Shown piece after piece: positions 14,401 to 25,296 of a DNA stretch of 64,000 nucleotides. The notes under the pieces are model-generated. The model saw nothing but the letters and a program-made list of their open reading frames with translations, ran no database searches and had not been told where the DNA came from. Both the position numbers and the translations under genes were made by a program. Every line of letters begins with the position of its first letter. Position 1 is the first letter of the stretch. The stretch covers positions 4,018,752 to 4,082,751 of the forward strand of contig CM026425.1 in assembly GCA_014871385.1 (NCBI GenBank), given 5' to 3'. This DNA is from Ceratodon purpureus (taxonomy: Eukaryota; Streptophyta; Bryopsida; Pseudoditrichales; Ditrichaceae).

Positions 14401-17400
14401 TCATGTTTACATTGTAAATCTTATAATGTGAGCAACCATGCCATCACATTCCACAAAATGAATTCAAATGAAATAAAAAAAATAAAACATTGCAAAATCC
14501 CCAAATTCAATATTCCTCCCCCGGCCTACTGTCGTCAACGACAGTAGGCTTGCGGATTTTTTCTTCTTCAAAATTAAAAAAAAAAACAAAAAAAAAACCA
14601 AATAAACTTTTTCATGTTCACATTGTAAATCTTATAATGTGAGCAACCATGCCATCACATTCCACAAAATGAATTCAAATGAAATAAAAAAAATAAAACA
14701 TTGCAAAATCCCCAAATTCAATATTCCTCCCCCGGCCTACTGTCGTCAACGACAGTAGGCTTGCGGATTTTTTCTTCTTCAAAATTAAAAAAAAAAAAAA
14801 AAAAAAAACCAAATAAACTTTTTCATGTTCACATTGTAAATCTTATAATGTGAGCAACCATGCCATCACATTCCACAAAATGAATTCAAATGAAATAAAA
14901 AAAAAAAAACATTGCCAAATCCCCAAATTCAATATTCCTCCCCCGGCCTACTGTCGTCAACGACAGTAGGCTTGCGGATTTTTTCTTTTTGAAAATTTAA
15001 AAAAAATACCAAAAAAAATCCATAAAAAAACTCAATGAACTTATATTTAAATTCATATAATGTGAGCAACCATGCCATCACATTGCACAAAATGAATTCA
15101 AATATAATAAAAAAAAAAAACATTGCAAAATCCCCAAATTCAATATTCCTCCCCCGGCCTACTGTCGTCAACGACAGTAGGCTTGCGGATTTTTTCTTTT
15201 TGAAAATTTAAAAAAAATACCAAAAAAAATCCATAAAAAAACTCAATGAACTTATATTTAAATTCATATAATGTGAGCAACCATGCCATCACATTGCACA
15301 AAATGAATTCAAATGAAATAAAAAAAAAAAACATTGCAAAATCCCCAAATTCAATATTCCTCCCCCGGCCTACTGTCGTCAACGACAGTAGGCTTGCGGA
15401 TTTTTTTTTTTTGAAAATTAAATATAAAAACAAAAAAAAAACCAAATAAACTTTATAATGTTCACATTGTAAATTTTATAATGTGAGCAACCATGCCATC
15501 ACATTCCACAAAATGAATTCAAATGAAATAAAAAAAAAAAAACATTGCAAAATCCCCAAATTCAATATTCCTCCCCCGGCCTACTGTCGTCAACGACAGT
15601 AGGCTTGCGGATTTTTTTTTTTTGAAAATTAAATATAAAAACAAAAAAAAAACCAAATAAACTTTATAATGTTCACATTGTAAATTTTATAATGTGAGCA
15701 ACCATGCCATCACATTCCACAAAATGAATTCAAATGAAATAAAAAAAAAAAAACATTGCAAAATCCCCAAATTCAATATTCCTCCCCCGGCCTACTGTCG
15801 TCAACAACAGTAGGCTTGCGGATTTTTTCTTTTTGAAAATTAAACAAAAAAACAAAAAAAAAACCAAAAAAACTCAATAATGTTCACATTGTAATTCATA
15901 TAATGTGAGCAACCATGCCATCACATTCCACTAAATGAATTGAAATGAAATAAAAATATAAAACATTGCAAAATCCCCAAATTCAATATTCCTCCCCCGG
16001 CCTACTGTCGTCAACGACAGTAGGCTTGCGGATTTTTTCTTCTTCAAAATTAAAAAAAAAAACAAAAAAAAAACCAAATAAACTTTTTCATGTTCACATT
16101 GTAAATCTTATAATGTGAGCAACCATGCCATCACATTCCACAAAATGAATTCAAATGAAATAAAAAAAATAAAACATTGCAAAATCCCCAAATTCAATAT
16201 TCCTCCCCCGGCCTACTGTCGTCAACGACAGTAGGCTTGCGGATTTTTTCTTCTTCAAAATTAAAAAAAAAAACAAAAAAAAAACCAAATAAACTTTATA
16301 ATGTTCACATTGTAAATCTTATAATGTGAGCAACCATGCCATCACATTGAATAAATGAATTCAAATGAAATAAAAAAAAAAAACATTGCAAAATCCCCAA
16401 ATTCAATATTCCTCCCCCGGCCTACTGTCGTCAACGACAGTAGGCTTGCGGATTTTTTCTTTTTGAAAATTAAAAAAAAAAACAAAAAAAAAAACCAAAA
16501 AAACTCAATAATGTTCACATTGTAATTCATATAATGTGAGCAACCATGCCATCACATTCCCCTAAATGAATTGAAATGAAATAAAAATATAAAACATTGC
16601 AAAATCCCCAAATTCAATATTCCTCCCCCGGCCTACTGTCGTCAACGACAGTAGGCTTGCGGATTTTTTCTTCTTCAAAATTAAAAAAAAAAACAAAAAA
16701 AAAACCAAATAAACTTTTTCATGTTCACATTGTAAATCTTATAATGTGAGCAACCATGCCATCACATTCCACAAAATGAATTCAAATGAAATAAAAAAAA
16801 ATAAAACATTGCAAAATCCCCAAATTCAATATTCCTCCCCCGGCCTACTGTCGTCAACGACAGTAGGCTTGCGGATTTTTTCTTCTTCAAAATTAAATAA
16901 AAAAACAAAAAAAATCCCAAAAAAACTCAATAAAGTTCAAATTTTTAATGATATTATGTGAGCAACCATGCATTCACATTCCACAGAATGAATTCAAATA
17001 AAATAAACATAAAAACAATTGCAAAATCCCCAAATTCAATACCCCTCCCCCGGCCTACTGTCGTTGACGACAGTAGGCTTGCGGATTTTTAATTTTCTGA
17101 AAATAGTAATATAAATACCTTAAAATCCAAGAAATACCTATAAATACCTAAAAACTCCGTTAAGTTCACATTTACTTGATAATATGTGGAAAAAAGTGCA
17201 TTCCCATTAAACAAAATTTCATGAAATATAATAAAAAAAAAAAACATTGCAAAATCCCCAAATTCAATATTCCTCCCCCGGCCTACTGTCGTCAACGACA
17301 GTAGGCTTGCGGATTTTTTCTTTTTGAAAATTTTAAAAAAATACCAAAAAAAATCCATAAAAAAACTCAATGAACTTATATTTAAATTCATATAATGTGA

Positions 17401-18990
17401 GCAACCATGCCATCACATTGCACAAAATGAATTCAAATGAAATAAAAAAAAAAAACATTGCAAAATCCCCAAATTCAATATTCCTCCCCCGGCCTACTGT
17501 CGTCAACGACAGTAGGCTTGCGGATTTTTTTTTTTTGAAAATTAAATATAAAAACAAAAAAAAAACCAAATAAACTTTATAATGTTCACATTGTAAATTT
17601 TATAATGTGAGCAACCATGCCATCACATTCCACAAAATGAATTCAAATGAAATTAAAAAAAAAAAAACATCGCAAAATCCCCAAATTCAATATTCCTCCC
17701 CCGGCCTACTGTCGTCAACGACAGTAGGCTTGCGGATTTTTTCTTCTTCAAAATTAAAAAAAAAAACAAAAAAAAAACCAAATAAACTTTATAATGTTCA
17801 CATTGTAAATCTTATAATGTGAGCAACCATGCCATCACATTGAATAAATGAATTCAAATGAAATAAAAAAAAAAAACATTGCAAAATCCCCAAATTCAAT
17901 ATTCCTCCCCCGGCCTACTGTCGTCAACGACAGTAGGCTTGCGGATTTTTTCTTTTTGAAAATTAAAAAAAAAAACAAAAAAAAAAACCAAAAAAACTCA
18001 ATAATGTTCACATTGTAATTCATATAATGTGAGCAACCATGCCATCACATTCCACTAAATGAATTGAAATGAAATAAAAATATAAAACATTGCAAAATCC
18101 CCAAATTCAATATTCCTCCCCCGGCCTACTGTCGTCAACGACAGTAGGCTTGCGGATTTTTTCTTCTTCAAAATTAAAAAAAAAAACAAAAAAAAAACCA
18201 AATAAACTTTTTCATGTTCACATTGTAAATCTTATAATGTGAGCAACCATGCCATCACATTCCACAAAATGAATTCAAATGAAATAAAAAAAAATAAAAC
18301 ATTGCAAAATCCCCAAATTCAATATTCCTCCCCCGGCCTACTGTCGTCAACGACAGTAGGCTTGCGGATTTTTTCTTCTTCAAAATTAAAAAAAAAAAAA
18401 AAAAAAAAAACCAAATAAACTTTTTCATGTTCACATTGTAAATCTTATAATGTGAGCAACCATGCCATCACATTCCACAAAATGAATTCAAATGAAATAA
18501 AAAAAATAAAACATTGCAAAATCCCCAAATTCAATATTCCTCCCCCGGCCTACTGTCGTCAACGACAGTAGGCTTGCGGATTTTTTCTTCTTGAAAATTA
18601 AAAAAAAAAACAAAAAAAAAACAAATAAACTTTATAATGTTCACATTGTTAATCTTATAATGTGAGCAACCATGCCATCACATTCCACAAAATGAATTCA
18701 AATGAAATAAAAAAAAAAAACATTGCAAAATCCCCAAATTCAATATTCCTCCCCCGGCCTACTGTCGTCAACGACAGTAGGCTTGCGGATTTTTTTTTTT
18801 TGAAAATTAAATATAAAAACAAAAAAAATACCAAATAAACTCAATAATGTTTACATTTTAATTCATAGAATGTGAGCAACCATGCCATCACATTCCACAA
18901 AATTCATCAAATATAATCAAAAAAATTAACATTGCAAAATCCCCAAACTGAATAGCGGCTTGCGGATTTTTATATATAAAAAAAAATACC
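5471..18990. repeat. Palindromic ~211-bp satellite array, 63 cores, 8-mer higher-order repeat
   Basis: Sixty-three monomers carry an 11-bp inverted repeat, CCTACTGTCGT-CA-ACGACAGTAGG, followed by CTTGCGGATTTT. The first core is at 5660 and the last at 18758. Core-to-core spacing is 209-212 bp, except 208 at 8403 (a 3-nt deletion) and 228 at 17054. Monomers fall into types by the tract after the core: B (TTTTTGAAAATTAAA, later ATGAATTGAAATG), C (CTTCTTCAAAATT, later TTTTTCATG), C' (the same with an uninterrupted A tract), D (GAAAATTTAAA with TCCATAAA) and E (poly-T with TTAAATATAAAA). Types B-C-C-C'-D-D-E-E recur as a unit starting at 5869, 7557, 9879, 11569 and 14104. Edge monomers (5471-5659, 16844-17281, 18758-18990) are the most diverged. 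Each monomer also holds AATGTGA and TCACATT, a second inverted pair. No coding function is supported. Confidence 0.97.
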
Positions 18991-19746
18991 AAACTAATCC
19001 CTGCGGAAAAGCTTCTGCGGCAAAACGCAACCCAGGACTTGAAATCGGAAGCAGAAGCAACTCTATCCTAGTACGAGTTCTATGAATTTCTGCAGAGCCA
19101 AACACTTCTTTCAATTTCCGCACAGTAGTCCCAAACAGTTGCATTTCGAATACATTTGCAAATGGTTAGCAGCAGCAGATCTTTTCAAAATCCATAAATA
19201 AAAACCGGTCAAAATTGAAAGGATTTTCAGTCCAAGAGCAATTTCAAGCAGTCTCAAGCAGCAGATTAGAGAACCCGAAACCAAATTACCGAATTCTGAT
19301 TATCCAAATAGAGCCAAATCAACACCCTCCCGTCCTCTCTACCCCACCCCAAATTCCGAAACGAAGTGTTTGCGAGCAGTCACATAAGCATTCAGGCAGA
19401 GCAAGCGAGCAAGCGAGCAAGCAGATAAGTCCAAAACATTTCTACAGAAATCCCCAACTAATAGCCTTCCCCAATGAACCCATCAATCATGAATCCATCA
19501 ACCCCCATCACAACCCGAATCCCACAACCAGAGAATCCCAACAACCACGAGCATTCCCCATCACAACCCGAATCCAACAAGCAGAGAATCCCAACAACCA
19601 CGACCATTCCCCATCACAACCCGAATCCAACAAGCAGACAATGCCAACAACCTCGAGCATTCCCCATCAAATCCCAGCATTCAGCAAGCAGTGAATTCGA
19701 AAAGCACCCAACAAATCCGAGAACCCAAGAAGGTATATCTACATAC
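18991..19746. other. Remainder of the inferred giant intron, right of the array
   Basis: This stretch runs from the end of the array to the donor GTATGT (minus strand, 19746-19741). It holds unique sequence with small direct repeats such as GCAAGCGAGCAAGCGAGCAA near 19400 and a 53-bp tandem repeat listed separately. Open frames on both strands are low in complexity and I do not consider them genes. Confidence 0.4.
19503..19700. repeat. 53-bp tandem repeat, three copies plus a partial
   Basis: The motif CCCCATCACAACCCGAATCC starts at 19503, 19556 and 19609, with a degenerate fourth start at 19662, so the period is exactly 53 bp. The sequence between is AC-rich. The lack of stop codons on the plus strand here comes from composition. 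The repeat lies just inside the donor of the 20100-19747 exon. Confidence 0.85.
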
Positions 19747-20732
19747 CTCCTGGTCGTCGTCGTCGTCGTCCCCTTCGTTGTCGTTCTCGACCTGCTCCTG
19801 ATCCTGCTCCTCGTGCTGCTCGAGCTGATGCTCCTCGACTTCGTGCTCCAGCATCTGCTCCTCGAGCTGCTCCTCGAGCTGCTCCACCTCGGCCTGGACA
19901 GCATTGAGCTGCGCATCCTCCCCTTGGCCAAGCCCTGCCATCCCAAGCTCTCTCTCCGCCATAGCAACTCCACCTTCACCTGCCTGGAGAATGCCCTGCC
20001 TCGCCCGCCTCCCTTCGACTCTCAAGTGCTCTAATTCGATACAATCTCCATCAACAGGAACCCCAGGCATATCCCCGACCCCTCTTATCCACTTCCTCTT
20101 CTACACAAATATAGCAAACATTTGAATCTCGTCCAAGTCAAGGGCCGCGGCCACTCTCACTAAGGCTTACAGTGAACATAAAAATGCAATGTTCTTTTTA
20201 TTATTCGATTCCTCTTTAATTGAAGATACTGGGGAGAAACACATAATTAACGATACCTGGTTCAAGACGGTTGAGGCACCCTTACCTCATCGGAATTAAA
20301 ATATGGATCTGTTTGAGAGTGTGGCCCGCTTCCAGAAGAGTCATTAAATCTGATTGACGGCTGCGGGGACTCTACTCTTTGACTACAATTAAACTCTAAT
20401 TCATCAGTCATCTCCTCACGTGCAACCCCACTTAAGAGTACGTCTTGATCCTGCACTTGATTCTCAACAACGCTGTCTTCAACAAACTCCTCCTTTACCT
20501 CCACTATAGACTCTAGAATGAGTTTACGAATGCTACAGAACTTTAAAGCTACGGGCAAACCTGATCCTCTCGTTTTCACAGGAGCACTCACATGGTCTGG
20601 TGGAAATTCTACCTTCTTACGTGACTCTCTCCTCTTCCTCGCTCTTCTATCCGTAAAATCTGTAACACCTCGTTTTCGTCTAGGTTTAGGAGTGACATAA
20701 GTGGAGGGGGATGGCCCTCCACTCTGCTTCAT
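19747..20732 (-). CDS. Two upstream exons, inferred 5' end of the ParB-methylase gene
   Basis: Exon 1 (20732-20286, 149 codons) starts at ATG and begins MKQSGGPSPSTYVTPKPRRK. Its basic clusters (PKPRRKRG, RRARKRRESRKK) form a likely bipartite nuclear localisation signal. It ends at a strong donor, GAG|GTAAGG. A 185-bp intron ends in TTTGTGTAG, and exon 2 (20100-19747, 118 codons) follows in phase 0. Exon 2 begins KRKWIRGVGD, passes through a Glu/Gln-rich probable coiled coil (VEQLEEQLEEQ) and ends in an acidic run DDDDDDQE at a GTATGT donor. The next minus-strand acceptor I can support is at 5328, also phase 0, which makes one gene with a 14.4 kb intron. The alternative is a separate small gene that ends elsewhere. 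The exons themselves are well supported, the link less so. Confidence 0.6.
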
Positions 20733-20790
20733 GTGTCTTACCAAAGGTCTGCCTCTCTCACAAAAAGACTCTCTGAAGAACTCCTACCCG

Positions 20791-20798
20791 CTTAAATA
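20791..20798 (-). promoter_or_regulatory. TATA-like box TATTTAAG upstream of the 20732 start
   Basis: TATTTAAG on the minus strand lies about 60 bp upstream of the ATG at 20732. The identical octamer precedes the minus-strand ORF at 25749. Position and sequence are compatible with a core promoter, but no transcript start is visible from sequence. Confidence 0.4.
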
Positions 20799-21255
20799 CC
20801 TATAAGGAACAACTATTTGGATACAACCCTAAATTCATATAACCCCTTAACAGTATTCACATTTAATACACTCTTTATATTCAGAGTATCCATAACAGTT
20901 CTATTCTGAAGTGTAGTTTAAAATATTCGCCTTTAAATATATAGTCGAAATCCAAGGACACTATAAATTAAAAGATTAGAATGAAGCACTTGAAAGCATG
21001 CTCCTTTTTATATTCATTGATTTAAATGTAGAATTTTAAAGACGGCTCAATCCAATCTTACCAAACTTCATAACTAATAGAATCTGCGCCACGATTGAAA
21101 TTATTAAAGTAGAGTTATTAATATCTTACCTGCTATACTTCGGCCAGCAAAAAGTCACATTCCAAATAGTTAGAGCCGTCCCTCTTAATTCGTACATTCG
21201 TTACGTAACAGAATGAATCATTCTCCACCTGTTCACATGGACATTCCGACCTGAA

Positions 21256-21262
21256 TATAAAA
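21256..21262 (+). promoter_or_regulatory. TATA box TATAAAA of the MULE transposase gene
   Basis: TATAAAA sits about 110 bp upstream of the ATG at 21372, followed by a pyrimidine-rich leader (CTTCTTCCTTCTTCCTC). This fits a plant core promoter. Confidence 0.4.
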
Positions 21263-21371
21263 TGATCAACAGCGATGCATCATTTCTCTCACTTCGCTCT
21301 CGCGATACTGCTTTGCTAGTACACTCACTCTTCTTCCTTCTTCCTCTAGTATCACTGAGTTGCCTGCGAAT

Positions 21372-24300
21372 ATGGGGATGGTCTGTCTGTACGCCCAAGG
21401 CATGGGCATCCCTCTTAGGTTTCGCGTAGATGACGATGGTCTAGCTACAGTTTCTTCTCTTCGCCTGAGTCTCAGATTCCATTTCCGTGAGGATTCGATC
21501 AGTATAGAGGAGGAAATCTTTGATGACGTTACTATGGAGGTTACCCACACCCTTGGGCAACCTTCAGTGAGAGATGAAAACAATATGTTACAGTGGAGAC
21601 TCCTCCCTGGATCCTACAGAGTCTATGGTCTTACTGATTCTCTGATGGCTGCATCCACTGAGATCCTCACCCCCCGTCGCTCTTCTACTTGCACAATTCA
21701 GACTCCCTTACCTCGTGATGTCAAAGTCAAAGTCGAGCCTGGTATCGAGACTTCAGATGTAGAGAAACCTCCTCCGACCGTCATATCTCTCTCTTCTGAT
21801 GACGAAGTCAGTCCGGTCAAGTTCGTGCCTAAGGTCCACGCAGATGCTCCTCCTTCCAATGTCTCTCCTCCATTGTCCCAGGTCACAGTTAGCATTGTCC
21901 CCCTCCTTAAACAGCTAGCTAAGACACGTGGGTCAAAAAACATTTTGAAAAAGTTAGACTATTCCACTATTAGACACGAGAGAGTTGAGTACTTGCCTGC
22001 GAAGTTCGATGGTCCGGTTCTTTTTGAGTTGCCCCCTGCTGCTGCAGGATCCTCTAAGCTCGCGGCCAAGTCAATGCAGGGAATGGACAAACGATACGAC
22101 GGACACTTGTGGACCAAGACCATCACAACAAACATCAAAAACGACTTCGGACTCTCTTTTCGAAGTTCCACCTGCGTCGGATGGCTCCGGTGCAGCAACC
22201 AGGAGTGTGACTTTCTGAAGCGTGTTCCCAAGATCTTCGAGGTCAACGAGACTGAGTTCGAAGGCTGTACCCTGCAAGCTTTTGTGATGGACCAGCCTCC
22301 TCCATCTGACTCCACGCTAGTGTGCAAGGTATGTAAAGAACCTCCATCATGTGTAGCTACATGCGAGGCTAAGATTTATTACGTTGTGGGCAAACCGAAT
22401 CAGACTAGAGCACATAGGAACACATCATCATCCAGTGAAAGTAGGAGACTACAGAGACTCTAAAGCAGAGATTAGTAGCTTAATAGAAGAGCAGGTAGAG
22501 ATGAACAACAAAGCAACAAAGAGCGCCGTTGTCTTGGAGGCGAGCAAACTCCTCATCGGGAGCTACCTTCTACAGCCCGAGGATGCACCACCGAGGAAAC
22601 TGACGATGGAGGAGCTGGTTCCTGTTCTGGATCGATGCAAAGACATGGCGTCGCCCAACATCCGCAACAAAGTCGCCACCTTCAAAAAATTCGTAAGGTA
22701 CGGAATCATGGACGGTATCACGAAGCTCCGTGGTAACAGTCTCTGGGCGTATGTCCAGGAGAATAGGTTTCCTGGTCAGGGATCGATGCGTGACAAAGTC
22801 TTTGTCTTCAAGATGTCGGAGGTCGGGCCGGGCAGTGGTGTCGACTTGGTCAGCCGTATGCAAGCTAGTGGCGATTTGGAGAACGCATGGATCATGTTCG
22901 ACCATGTAAAACGCGTCAAAGATTGGTCGACCATGGCGTGCCATGTGTACGACGCTACCTACTGCCGCGTGATGACAATCGCCACTTGCGACATGCAGTC
23001 CGAGGACACGGACGCCCAGCTCGTCTTCTGGAAAAACCTGAACCTGGTCATGGAGATCAATGGCGTTGCAGCGCCGAACTTCAAGGGGTTCATGGCGGAT
23101 AACGCACAGGCGAATTGGAATGCAGTGCGAATCCTTTACGGCAATGGCAACAAAGAGGACCCAATGGAGGACCGGGAGAGGTCGTGCTTGTTCCACTGGA
23201 CTCAGAACATGGTGGCGTATACGCAGAAGCACTTCCCCGAAGAACTCTGGGAACAACACAAGAAGATGTGCACTCAGTACAAGAATGCGACCAGCATGGC
23301 AGAGGCGGAAACTCTGTACCACGCGTTGCGAGCATGGTGGGCTTCCACCGGTGTCGTTGGCGAGAGCGGGCTCATCAAACTCGATCAGTGGCTGTCATTC
23401 TGGCACCACCGCTTCCGCCAGTGGGGGGGATTCATGACCGAGGTATGATCTCTGCACTCTGTTTTGATGTTTTTGATACTGGTTTCCTAGCCCTAACCTA
23501 CAGAACTCTAATCCGTGAATCTAACGTCACCTACTGTCAAATGTGCAGAAATTCACGAAAGAAGAACTCACAGAGATGCCCACCTGTAACCTCGCCGAAA
23601 CAGTTCACAACAAGTGGCTCCAAGCTTCAGGAAACAATGGGAACGACCTGTACGTTGCTACCGTGGACGATTTCGTTCGGGCTTTTCTACAGGTTGTCAA
23701 CTACTACCAGTTTCTCAAAGGTGACGTCGGCGGAACAGGACCATCCAAGAAGGAACTCAGGCTTCGGATGGCGGAACGCAACGCGAAGAAATGGGGAAAT
23801 CCTACACTACTCGACAAGCCCATGCTCGATATGCCAGGCGCGGATGAGTTCTGCACCCGTCAGCCTATCATGCCAGGAGCGGAAGTCTTCGGTTCACAGA
23901 AGCGAAAAGCCGACGTCCTTATCGGAGCTGACGAAGAGTCTCATCGCCCGGATAAGACCAACTTCTCACGCCCAAGAGGCCCAAGACGTGCCGTCAGGGC
24001 TCGCCCTATGCAGATGCCCGTCATTGTGGAAGACGACTCCGAACACGACACCGAGGTACAATGTACGCAACCTCCTGCCCAGGAAGTTGATTCCCCTTTA
24101 CCTTCACCTGTGAACAAGGGCGGCATTCGCCATGTCAACGCGGTTGAAGAAACCAAGGTGGACGTGAAGGAGTGGCACATTTCGAGACTTCACAAACTTT
24201 CTGCGAAGTGCTGCTGGGCCCAAAGAGCTGAAACGAAGAAGAAGTGCACAGAGAGAATCGTCAGGGGGCCCCATTGCACAGCTGCACCGACCTACACTGG

Positions 24301-25042
24301 GCTCTGGACTAACTATCGCAGGAACCTAGTGGAGAAGACTGAGTTCTTCTTCTGCTCCGACGATATCGAGCGTTGCGTGAAAGGCTCTAAGCGCAAGTGG
24401 GTAGCACACTACTCAAAGGACCAGGAATTCCCCTCCATTCCAGAGGTGTGGCCAGTGAAACTAGGTACTAACCTAAAACTTACTGAGATTCTTGCCCTCG
24501 AAGCAGCGGGCTTTCAACTGCCGCCGAAGAAACCGGTCTCCCCAAGACGCCTCTTCTCCTCTGCCCCGCCCCCTGCAAATCTCAGCTCGGTGCCAGTCCC
24601 TGCAGACGCTGACCACTACCCAGGCAAGAGAGACGGCAAGATGGTGAAGCGCACTGCCACTCGTCCGAATCAAGCGCAGCGACTCTCCATGGGCTCCTCC
24701 GAGTCTCTCAAAGCGCGCCTCCGTTCCGTCACCATGATACCTGAGCCGGGCCACGGTTGCATCATTGGGCTGGATTCGGGCGTCGCTCCACACATCACGC
24801 GGTACCAGATTACCATCAGTTCTTACCCTGGTTGCACTTGCCCAGCATTCAAGAAGACGATGACTACGTTCCGTGGCAAGACTCAGTTCACGTATTGTAA
24901 GCACCTATACTACATACTCTTGAAGGTCTGCAACCGTGATCCCGAATCCGAGCTTTTCATCCATGCGCCTACCTTCAGCTTCAACGAGGTCAAGCTACTC
25001 TTAGAGAGTGGAATCTTGCGTCACCCCTTGGCGAAGAAGTAG
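21372..25042 (+). pseudogene. MULE-type transposase with SWIM zinc finger, one frameshift
   Basis: The frame opens at ATG 21372 (MGMVCLYAQGMGIPLRFRVD). The N-terminal third contains VISLSSDDE, a strong SUMO-interaction-like motif, and VKVE, a SUMO acceptor consensus. A WRKY-GCM1/FLYWCH-like zinc region follows (WLRCSNQECDF, CKVCKEPPSC, CEAKIYYVVGKPNQT, then GTHHHPVKVGDYR). The last piece is in another frame, so an indel lies near 22405-22420; no intron fits there. The core shows HVYDATYC, FMADNAQANWNAVR and SCLFHWTQNM, matching the D, D and C2H positions of MULE transposases. An intron at 23443-23548 (GT-AG, phase 0) splits the gene. The C-terminus has a SWIM finger, CTCPAF to TYCKHLYYIL (C-x-C-x17-C-x-H). 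Length is about 1,190 codons. Flanking terminal inverted repeats were not found. It may be a recently broken copy, or the frameshift may be a sequencing error. Confidence 0.8.
23443..23548 (+). other. Intron in the MULE transposase gene
   Basis: GAG|GTATGATC to TGTGCAG|AAATTC gives a 106-bp phase-0 intron joining GGFMTE to KFTKEELTEM. An in-frame stop lies just inside it, so splicing is needed. Confidence 0.75.
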
Positions 25043-25296
25043 GTAGCCCTCCTACTTTAGAACTTCCATTTCCACAATGGCCATTTGTCACGTAGTGAAT
25101 GATTTTAGTAATATACCATGTACTAAGTCAGCTATTCAGAAGCTGTATTGACTTTTTGATTATATTAAAGGCTTTGGCGTTCCCATTGATTGCATTCTAT
25201 TTCAATACATTGTATCTTGAAGAAGTGCACTATATACCTCGTATCCCCTGACATGTACCCTTTATTAAGGCAAACATATACTTGTTATTAGATGTC
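25043..25296. other. Convergent 3' gap between transposase and small ORF
   Basis: About 250 bp of AT-rich sequence separate the two facing stop codons. It should hold both 3' UTRs. Nothing else is recognisable. Confidence 0.4.

Larger units (their letters stand above)
20733..21371. promoter_or_regulatory. Divergent intergenic region between methylase-gene exons and MULE transposase
   Basis: About 640 bp lie between the two divergent ATGs. It holds TATTTAAG facing left and TATAAAA (21256-21262) facing right, about 110 bp before the transposase ATG. The rest is AT-rich. I could not find terminal inverted repeats that would mark an element end here. Confidence 0.4.

Noticed and set aside
6694..18023. 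Many 60-108-aa ORFs in the array, such as repeated hydrophobic frames on the minus strand
   Set aside because: They are translations of the AT-rich monomer. The period (about 211) is not a multiple of three, frames change between copies, and starts and stops come from the repeat itself.
5660..18781. CRISPR-like array of palindromic repeats
   Set aside because: The spacing is occupied by homologous monomer sequence, not unique spacers, and the context is eukaryotic.
18926..19144. Minus-strand 72-aa ORF at the array edge, considered as a further exon of the methylase gene
   Set aside because: It runs into monomer sequence, and I saw no convincing acceptor, donor or similarity.
19215..20125. 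Plus-strand ORFs of 159 and 186 aa
   Set aside because: They follow the AC-rich 53-bp repeat and the antisense of the acidic exon. Composition is low in complexity, and the minus-strand exon explains the openness.
22570..23322. 250-aa ORF antisense to the transposase
   Set aside because: It mirrors the GC-rich coding strand, which has clear MULE motifs in sense.
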